From Girardinichthys multiradiatus (Eukaryota > Chordata > Actinopteri > Cyprinodontiformes > Goodeidae), in the NCBI RefSeq assembly GCF_021462225.1, contig NC_061808.1, positions 20,869,119 through 20,933,118 on the forward strand: a DNA stretch of 64,000 nucleotides, read 5' to 3'. Of this stretch, positions 50,001 through 60,400 are shown one piece after another; the stretch's first letter is position 1; each line of letters opens with the position of its first letter. Position numbers and translations under genes: made by a program. The notes below the pieces were generated by a model. It had not been told where the DNA came from and ran no database searches. It was given only the letters and a program-made list of their open reading frames with translations.

Positions 50001-53000
50001 CAGCAAAAAAACAGTGTGCTGATACCTGAAGTGGATGGAGGTAACTGAGGGACTCTTTCCACCAACGGTGGTCACTGACGGCAGTCAGCACAGCCTTGGT
50101 GGTCAGTCCTGTGGTGGTCAACACTTTCATGGTCTTTGCCGTGGTCCTATGAAGGAGGTCTCCAGCTGTGCCAGCCTGCTGCCAAGTGGTGACAAGAGAA
50201 ACTACATATGTTAGAGAGAAGTTCTCTGGCGTGTTGTATGCAATGTGAGGGGCTAAACAAGTAAAAATTACTTTACATGATAGAACGGGATTTTTTTTAA
50301 CACTATTCTTTTAATTGCAAACTACATGACTGTTGAGGTGGGTTAATGGTATTAAATAAAGACCTAAACCAAACAAACATGTCAAAATATAAATGTCCCT
50401 GTTAATAAATCGTAAATTAATGATGATTATCCAGATTATTTGGCTCAAATTCACTTATGACACCTAGGCCAGATTACTTACTGATCTATAGAATCAAAAC
50501 ATTACTCAAATAGAACCCATCGGACAGCATGCAGTAGGCAAAAAGGAACACATGCCCAGTTCAGATGATAAATAAAGTTACCTACATACATACATAGAAA
50601 AGTCAGGAAATCTGATTGAGATGCTATGGTTTGACTTTAAATGGGCAGTGTATTCTCCAAAACCTACAGATGCAGTTTAGATAAAACTGTTCTGAATATA
50701 AGGTGGGCTACAATTCCTCAATAGCAATGTAAAAGACACATTACCACTTATTGCAAAACACTTGATGGAGGTCATTGCTGCCAAGAATACCACAAGCAGT
50801 TATCAGTTTTAGGGGACAATTACTTTTTACATGGGGGAGGTTATTTTGGAAATAATTTTTCAGAAATAATGCTGACAAAACATTTTGAAACTATGTAACC
50901 AAATTCCATGTAAAGTTTCACATTTCCATGTTATGCCCACATGCTCTCAAAGCGCCATTTAGACTGCAAGTGGGCCAGATCCAAATTATTTTGCACTATT
51001 CCTCCATAATTAATTTGGCAACGGGTTGAGAGACAGGGGATTGAGAGACAAGAATAAAATACAGATACACACATACATTATAATGCAAACAGACATCTAG
51101 AGGTCTTAAATATATACAAGTGAGGAGTAGTGACATCAATATAACAATAAAATGACAACAGGGAGCTTCAGATGAGCTCCCATTCGCACAAAAAGGGAAT
51201 GCAGTTCAAGTCATGAAACATTAACACCCACTCAAGGCATCATAAAGCTGGGAGTGCTGAAGACAAGAAGAAAGGGCATAAATTAACCAAGGGAACGGAG
51301 CAGACCTTAACATTAGGTTTACAACTCATTAAATATGAAGCAGCAGGAAAACACACAAACAGAACAAAAGGTTCAAAATATTGCCCACCAGGGTATACTC
51401 AGGCAACAAGCTCAGACAGGGATCATATAATCATGTAAGGCAAGCACATTAAATGACACAAACCTTTAAATAGTCAGCCTTAGTGACTTCTTGTCCAGTC
51501 TCAGTTTTGGCAGGCTCCATTTGATAATTAACAGCCTGGTACAACACCTGAAGAACCAACAAAATAAATTATTTACTAAAGAAATATGTAGTGTCCAATC
51601 ATTTATTGCCTTTGTATATGTACTACAGCATTCTGGCTGTCATCTCAATTTCTGATCAGGAGCTAGAAAACCAGCATAATGAAAAAAAGTCCAAACTAGA
51701 TACAAAATCTGATATCTAAAATAAAAAATAGGAATATAACAAATATGCAGCAAGGAGGAGAAATGTATTTCTTGGTTCCCATCTTTGGAAAACATTTTGA
51801 TGCAATGGTAGAAGGTAAATCATGGCCGACTCAACAAATGCAGGTAATGTATTCACCTGGTTTCAGGAGTAGAGCCATGTCTCGCCCACACCTTTAATTA
51901 ACCAGCAGTCTTTATGCTTAGCTCTCCTGTTCAGCACTTTCTTTCCCATTCTTTAAATACCACCATCATGAGCCTCAAATGTTTAACCCCAAATCCTTCA
52001 TCCCTACCTTTCATTCGACATATCTACCTTCTTAGTTTTTTTTCCTCTCTCCTTGTCTCTCCCATCTCAACCTCTATGATTACCAATCCTTACCCCCTTT
52101 CATTCCTCATTCTTACTTTCTTCATTCACCACACCATCATCCATTTTGCCTATTTGTGGCAAAACCCTCGTTCAGAGTATCTTCTCAGATTATGCCATCA
52201 AAATTCATCCTCTTCTACAATATCTTCAGTCTTCTTTAATATGTATTTTAAACAGAAGTTGCTAATGAAACAAGTGGATACAGAGGCAAGTTCTGCAATA
52301 CAAAAAGGCCTTGAATCCAAGAGCAGACAACTGCAAAATATGACTAAAATCCTTCTTAATTAAGAACATTTTTAAAACCTGAGAGACAATAACCTTGCTG
52401 CAATATCTAAAAGAGCTGAAGACACTCTTCAGGAGAAAAAAGTTCTTACTATGATACTCCTGTAAATACACAGCATTATCTAACCACACATGTCAAACTA
52501 TTAGTAAAAGTGAAAAGGAGAAACACTGGATCTGATTTTCCTGTGCAGAACAATCTGCCAAGCTTTGAAAGCAGATTCTATGGACAGCTGACACATCGAC
52601 TAACCTAGCTGGATGAGAGGAGTACAGAGAAAGAAAACAAAGGCATCATCTGTCAAATAGAGTCAAGTCAATCGGATGTTATAAGAATTCATGTCTGCCA
52701 ATGTAACTGGGTCACTGCTGTGCGACCTTGTGACTGCTGGCTGAAGTAACAGGAGAGGTTTTGAAGTGTACAGATGTGTACTTTAAGGCTGTTGAATGGC
52801 CGAGACAGGTGTCTAACCTGAACCTAGCTGAGCATATACTTTTCCATGCAAACCCAAAAATAGAAACAAGACAAACAATTCAGAGAGGTAGCTGCAGAAA
52901 ACTCTTGAAAGAAGACATTTTCAAAGATGAAACAGCCTTCCTCGATGATTATGAGCTTCAACATTTGGTTTTTGACAAGACAGGGTAAAACTACAAAATA

Positions 53001-56000
53001 ATCTAAATAAGGAAAAATAAATTTGTTATTGTAACCTCTGGTTAGAGCTGTGGTGTATATTTCAAAACTTTAAAAGGTTCATTTCATGTCAGTCATGCCA
53101 TAGTGCAGACTGGAAAAACTGAATTTATAAATATTTCAGGGCTGACTGACTCTAAAAATATTGTTACATGAAAATCATTTGACTATAATTATAGATAATG
53201 CAGATATTAAGAATCAATGAAAAAATACAGAAATCCAAATAATTTAAAGAGTATCTCAGAGCTGCAGTTTTGCAGCTGCAAAAACAATAAAAAACTTCAT
53301 TTTGAATATCTGACACTGTTCAATCCTTTATTACACAAACTAAAAGTAAAGACATAGAAACGGTTGGATTGAAATCAGGAGAAAGATGTTGAAAAAAGCG
53401 GTTGAACTGAAAAATCTAATTACAGCGTTTTCAAATCGCATTCACACACAATGTTCTCACACCTTATCACTTTACAGCTGCAAACGTCACTGTGTTTTAT
53501 TATTATTTTATGTGGTAACAACCAACTTCCTTCAGAGATAAACTCATAGATACCACACGTGAACTACATTTATAGAATCCACCCAACTGCAACTCAGATA
53601 TCAAGGCAACAACCTAATAACATCACATTATTGTTCGCTACACTACAAAGATGCATAAATCACCTCGGGATGCTGAATGCTTGAAACATTAAGTGAAACT
53701 ACTAGTAATACTTACTCTCTTCTAAGCTAATAATTATCTGACCATTTGGAAGTAGTCATCAGGCAAAAGAATTTCCTTCCCAGATTCCTAAATGATCACT
53801 GATATGAAAAAATAAATAAAACAAGACTACCTCACGGAAAGGTAGCACACCCACTTATATATGTTAGAATTTTTCTTTCACATAAGCTACTTTCTGCTTG
53901 TCTATATCACATAAACACCAATAGAACTATATGAAGTTTGTGATTTAAAAGTGAGAAAAATAAAAATGTATAATAGTGATCATAAATCATGCAAAATTAC
54001 TTTGCTCATGAATCTAGGATCAACTTGTTTTCGTTCTTTCACAGTGAATACAAGCTTAAAAACTAAACATACATCTTAAATAGCATTTAAGTCTGGTTTT
54101 TATTTAAAAAAGGCCATATTGTCCAAACCTGAGTTTGCAAGTCACTGGAGGCAGCTAGGAGGGCGTGGATGTTGTCAGGGGGACAATGCGTCAAAGCGAA
54201 GGCTAACAATTCTTGTCGCACCTCCAGGTCTCCATAACCCTCACTCTGGCCGAGCAAACTGCACACCTCCCATGCTGGACTGTAACCTGGGTAAACAACA
54301 CAATGAGGGGAATGACGAAGAGAGCTACAGTTAAAGATGAGCCAGGATAAAGTCAGATAAAAAAGGATCTAAATAATAGTTTAATTTGCATCTAAATTAA
54401 CTTTTAATGGCATAACACAAACCAGAATGAAGACAAACGTAAAGAATATAAATTAATCAGTAAGAGTATAAAAAAGCTTACCATCACTAGGACATAAATA
54501 CTTATTTAAGTCTAAAGCTAATGTGACCTTGATGAGAATCTACTGAACGTGTGCTTATATTTACTAAAGCTTCTTCCCATTCAAGCACCAACACCTCACC
54601 TTGACTTAGTTCCTAAAAAAACTATGCAACTGTTCTCTCTGCTTTCAAACACAAACTTTAAATACTTGCAAACGTACATTCAAATAGTTGTAGGAGCTAT
54701 TTGACCATCACAGAGATTTCAAAGGGACTTGGCAGACTGCTTCTTTTAAAAAGCACATGGAGTTTAGATAATGCCAACTTTAGAAGATCTTGGATTTCAG
54801 AGCACTTAAAATGTCTTTTTGCTGCCTGTATAAGCTCCCCTTTCATAACTATTAATGTGGCTAAAGGAGATTTATCTGAGCTCTAAACCAAGGTTCAATT
54901 ATTTCTAATTTTGTAGAATCCAACAAGAAATTTGCTGCTGTTATTGCAGGTCAATGTGCTATTTACCATATTTTCAGACCGTTCATCTTCGTCATACTAA
55001 ACGATATTTATAAAAAACCTCAAGTCACTCCACTGAATCTTTATGCAGAGCTCTCTTTAGGATAATTTTGCAATTTAAACAAAGTAATAGACTGACATCA
55101 CTCCGAAGGGAATATTTAATGAATGATTTTCTTGCACAGAGAACTTCATGTTTGTTCCTTTAACTCTGCACCCTGGTTCAGTTATTTTAACTACAAACCT
55201 GCAGTCATGAGGTCCTGACAGTGGATGTAAGAGGCTTTGAAGTCCAGACATTTGAGGGCTTGCTCAGCCAGCAAGGTCAGCACTTGGCCTTTTCGCCCGG
55301 TGTTGTTGTCTTCTGAACACACAAAGTATTTGTTTAAGCCGGCACAGAGACATGCCACACATAAACACAAGAACTGAAATGTTCTATACTGATTAACAAA
55401 CACAAATCAGCATATAATTTAGAGGGAAAGAAAAGGATACATTCTTAAACATCTTGACAAAAACAATGTTGTTAGTATTTGTATTTGTTTTATACCCAGA
55501 GGTAAAAACGTATTTTGCTGTATTTACAGCTGTAGGTCTTTTGTGGTGTGTCTCTACCAGCATTGCACATGTAGTGACTGAAATTGTTGCCTATTCTTTA
55601 AATAATTGTTCAATCCCAGTCAGATTGCTTTAGACTATTTGTGAAGCTCAGTTTTCATGGCTTGTTATGAAATGATTTACAATTAAGCCTAAAAATATCC
55701 AAAACCCTGTAAAATGTAGATTTAAAGCAGTGTTAGGCTGCCATTAGATGTTAGTTTGCCATTCTATCAGCGGGTCAACCCAGACTGTCAGTTTACAGTT
55801 TTTTTACAGCCTTTGGGGGGGATGTTCTGGTTAAACTTGTGCACACAGCTTAGACCTTAATTTGAAAAATAGCCATAGTTTTCATTATACAAACAGAGAA
55901 GACTCTATGCTCCCTCTTTTACTCTATACACTTCTGTTTGCAATCTAGACAGAGAATTCTCTTATGGTGTCATTTAATGATTTTATTCTTAGACTGATTT

Positions 56001-57355
56001 TGAATATTATTACAATTACACAAATTAGAGTATCATGAAAAAGTTAAATATTTTTGTCACTCATTCCACAAAGTGAAACTCATGTTATACAGACTCGTTA
56101 GAACATTAGAAAAGTGTGAAATTGTTCAATTTTGAAAACTCATGGTGTAACACTCTAATCAGCAAATTAATGAAAAATGCCTGCAATGACACCCTCCACA
56201 AGGCTTGTAAGCCGCAAAAGATCACAGTGATAGAAGCTGGTTGTTTGGTAAAACCATATTCATTGAAAGTTGAGTGGAAGGTAAAATTGTGGTAAGAAAA
56301 GGTGCACCAGCAGCAGGAATAACCACAGCCTTGAGAGGACTGTTAAACAAAATCCATTCAAGAATTTTGGGGAGCTGGAGTCAAAGAGCCACTATGCATA
56401 GACTAATCCTACACATGCAGTACAAGTGACTGGTGCTCAGTTATCCAAAGTCCAGAAGTTTCAGAAGAAGTTTCAGAAGAAAGTAAAGATTGCATTTCAC
56501 CTGGAAATCAAGGTCCCCAAATCTGCAAGAAGAGTAGAGGAGGCACCAAATCCTGCTTGAAGTATAGTAAGATTATTTCAAAGTCGGTGATTTGGGGAAC
56601 CATGTCATCTGCTGGTGTTGGTCTACTGTTTCTGAAGAGGTCCACAGCCAACTCAGCCACAAAAATTGTAGAGTAATTCATGCTTCCTTCTGCTTACAAG
56701 CTTTATCAAGACGTTGATTTAACTTTCCAGCAGGAGCTGACTCCTGCCCACACTGCCAAAGGTACCAAAAGCTGATCCAATAACCATGGTATTTCTGTGC
56801 TTGATTGGCCAGCAAACTGGCTAGACCTGAGCCCCACAGAGAATCTCTGGAGTATTATTAAGAGTAAGATGAGAGACACCAGATCCAACAATGCTGATGA
56901 CCTGAAGGCTGCTATCAAACCACATACCACAATTTGCAAAAATCTGGGCTTTTTGATTCCATAGGTCACATCTGTCTAAGTACAACTGTAATTAAATCTT
57001 GAAAGCAACAGGGTGGAAAAGTCTGAGACTACATATTATTTAATGTCTTTGTAAATGTGGTTATTTTTAAAGTCTTTTCATCCAAAGAGTATTTGAAATG
57101 TTCGAAGTCAGTCAGCTTGCTGTCTCACTAAACAGGAAATAAATAAAACAAGTTTGATTTCTTAATAAAGGTGGGAACTGGGTGATGTGTCAGGATTCGG
57201 GACAGCCTCTGATTTCTCCGTCAGCTCGATAAACAAAGGGGGGTGGCAAAGAGATGAAAATGGACACAGACATAGACGCTGCTTCTGAACAAACTCGTGC
57301 TCTGAGGATCAAAGAACTGACACTGCATGAAGAAATGTGCTGGTCTTTGGCTGTG

Positions 57356-57441
<86 letters not shown>

Positions 57442-60400
57442 AGTGACTGGCGGTTAGAGATGCGATGTTTACCTAGAGGGGGGTGACATGTATTTGTCAA
57501 ATATCTTCTGGGTGAATGGAGAGAGGGTGTCTTCAAAGGCTGTCAAGACCTCAATAAAGAGGAATGTTTGTGTTTGAACAAACCAACCATCAGCCTGTAC
57601 CGTTTGTAAATCCAAACAGCTCTTGGTATTTATTTTAAGCTCTTCTGAATCTGACATATTGATAATCTGATCAATATCTGTACTTCTCCCTGATGGACCT
57701 ATCAGAGGCTCAGATCAAAAGGTTGAAGAATGTCGCACAAAGACGGTCTCCAAAAGCAATGATCTGGATCAGTGGTAATAATGGCTGCAAGTGAGAATAA
57801 TAAGGAATATTTCAATAATTATTATTACTGATTCCTTAATATATTTTTTTACGTACACCTCACATACTGAATGATTTATGGAGCATTTCTGTCACGGCAG
57901 AAACCCAGCTCTAAGTGTTTTTAACTTGTGTGTTGGCGATACCTGCATTAAATATTCACCACAAAGCCCCCGAGCTATGCACCCTTCAAAAGGCTCCCTC
58001 CTGCATTTATTTATTTAAAAAAATGTTTATTCCTCCTCTCATCTCCCTTCTTTTTTCCCCCTCTGAAACCACACAGGGAGAGGTTCCTGTTGACAAACTG
58101 TGAGGGGTGCAGACACAGAAATGCCACAAGGCCAGTTAGCAGGTTTCCTTTGGCTGGTGGCAAGTCTCTGAGTGAGAGGACAGACGGACAGGCTCACAGA
58201 TGCGGGGGGAAAAAATGAGATGAAAGCAGGAGAGACAGATACAGCGACACAAAAAGAGTGAAAGCTTGTACTTTTGACAGGGAGAACATTTTACTTTGGA
58301 GCTATACAGAACGTCAAAAATGTTGCTGCAATCTAAAAAAAAAAAGAGACATATTTCCCTTCAGGTTCTGCTGTAAAGTAAAAGTTTACTTTTTCAGCTC
58401 TTCGAATCAAGGTATTAAAGTTGAAAGGCTTAAAGTGTTTACTCCAAGGTTGATTGAAGGAGTGAAATCGATTACCACAATTTGCAGCCATTGTGCATTT
58501 CTCCCTTTACGTACTGAACTGCTTGCATTGCTGGTCGATGTGGTCAGCGCTGCAGTGCAAAGAGCTCTGCAGCATGCATCACCACATTCAAAAGCTCAAA
58601 ACAAATCATAAATTATTTAATTTAAAGTATGGAATTCCCCTACTAGAATTACAATATGAATGCTGATGCAAACATTTCTCCAGTGAAGAGTGTAAATCCT
58701 GTAAAACGTAATATGTGATGATGAAAATAGCCCAAAGCAGAGTTTTTAGTCATTTAAACTCATTCACACAGGTAATGAAATGTAAATGAATCAAAATCAT
58801 TTTGTTAATTTACTGTTGGTAACAACTACTATCCGCTAATCTTGTGCTAACAAAAACACTACCTAAACTCCAAGTAAAATCAAGAGTTTCTGCAAAATAA
58901 CACAGTAAAGCAATCAGGTTAAAGCAAACTTTCCTTCTTATGCAGGAAGATGTTAGTATAAAGACCTAATGGTTTGGTATTTTTTCAGTCTCTGAAAGCA
59001 AAAGTGCAAGATGTTTCAGTGCACAAAAAGATTGAGTTTTCAATATAATGTTTATGTGAACTAAAAAGTGGGTTTAGCTTTCATTAGTGCGAGTTTGAGA
59101 ATCGATCATTGCTTGAAAACATTTGACTTCTTTCTCTGTTGTGTTCGAACTGTCAGCAACCTTGCTAAAAGCCCCCATGCATGCATCATTGTGTATCTAG
59201 GTCGAACTCTCGTGCACACATATCTCACTTCATCTTAAAAGCAGCATCACACAATAACCAGCAGGGCAGTCTTGTTCAAAGTTTGTCCTCAATCACATTT
59301 CAACATGAAAAAGCTCAAAAAGAAAAAAATATGAGTAAAAAAATTAGAGGTGACTTTGCATGTACCTGACACTCTGAGAAGCGAGGCCAGATTGAGCAGA
59401 GTGGCGGATTTTGTGTAGGCTATGGAGCACTGGGCGATGCACTCTTCAATGAGGGATAAACGGTTTAATCGCAGCCGCACTGGAGGGAAGAAAGAAGCAG
59501 AATGAAAGGAGGGGTGGTCACACTTGTGTGGCAAATTACAACACTTAATCTAGAGCAAGTTACAGTTGATGATCCAATAATAGGAAATTGTGCAGAATGA
59601 ATAATGAAGCAGCTATTGTGAACAAGGCAGGAACAAACAGTGGGATATAACTGCAAAAAGCACAGGAGAAAATTCACAGAGAACAATGTAAATCATCCAT
59701 TACTGCATTGGCTGTAAATTGTCATTTTCTGCATAACCACTTTTTAAAAAATGCATATGGCCAATATTTTCAATTTCCAATATCCTGAGAGCTGATCTCA
59801 GATTCTGATTTATTTTTAAAGCTAAGAATGACAACACACAAAAGAGACGAAAAGGTGCCTTTTCTTTTAAAGGCTTGTAGTTCTGAATCCTAAAGGAAAA
59901 TTAAGGAATTGCAAAATAATACCCATTAAAGCATCAAAGCAAATATTCCTAACCTAAAAAACAAAACAATTAAAGTGAAATGTTGCTGGTCGATGTGTTT
60001 GACAGAAAATGGGTAAAAGTTCTTAGCTTTGATGTATGTTATGAACAGAAAAATGCTCTGATCAAATAGTCAATAAAGGTAAGAGGACCAAATTCCAATC
60101 TCTGGCTTAGAAAAACTAAAATAATCCTACCACTGTAGCTTTCATTCATCATGTATATTTAAGATTTGCTGTTAATTTAATGGCAATTTTAATATGATAC
60201 ATACTTTCAGGTTTAAATATTTTCTGCACAAAACTAACTATTTTAATCCAAGATGCAAAAAATCCCCAAACTCCATTTCCACATTTCTCCAACCTTGCAC
60301 TAAAATATAAGAATTGTCACGTTTAGAAACCCAGCAAGCCTCTGTGAATTATTTGCTCCCCTTTGAGAATCTTTAAAAGTTGGCATCACTTTGGGCAAGG

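Larger units (their letters stand above)
55313..59365 (-). other. Intron between NBAS exons 2 and 3
   Basis: This 4.1-kb intron holds a Tc1-type fossil (56000-57010) and a (TG)41 microsatellite (57357-57438). It also has transposon-free moderately GC-balanced sequence at about 57470-58250. Nothing is recognised in 55313-55999 and 58251-59365. Confidence 0.75.

Noticed and set aside
51914..52363. A 149-residue plus-strand frame
   Set aside because: It follows a C/T-rich stretch in an NBAS intron. The protein is Ser/Pro/Leu/Phe-rich without recognisable domains, so it was judged spurious.
57254..57657. Cys-Val repeat frame and opposite-strand Thr-His repeat frame
   Set aside because: These are artefacts of the (TG)41 microsatellite. 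A nearby minus-strand frame (57469-57657) was considered as an NBAS exon, but the exons at 59366 and 55199 already join in phase and it lacks NBAS similarity.
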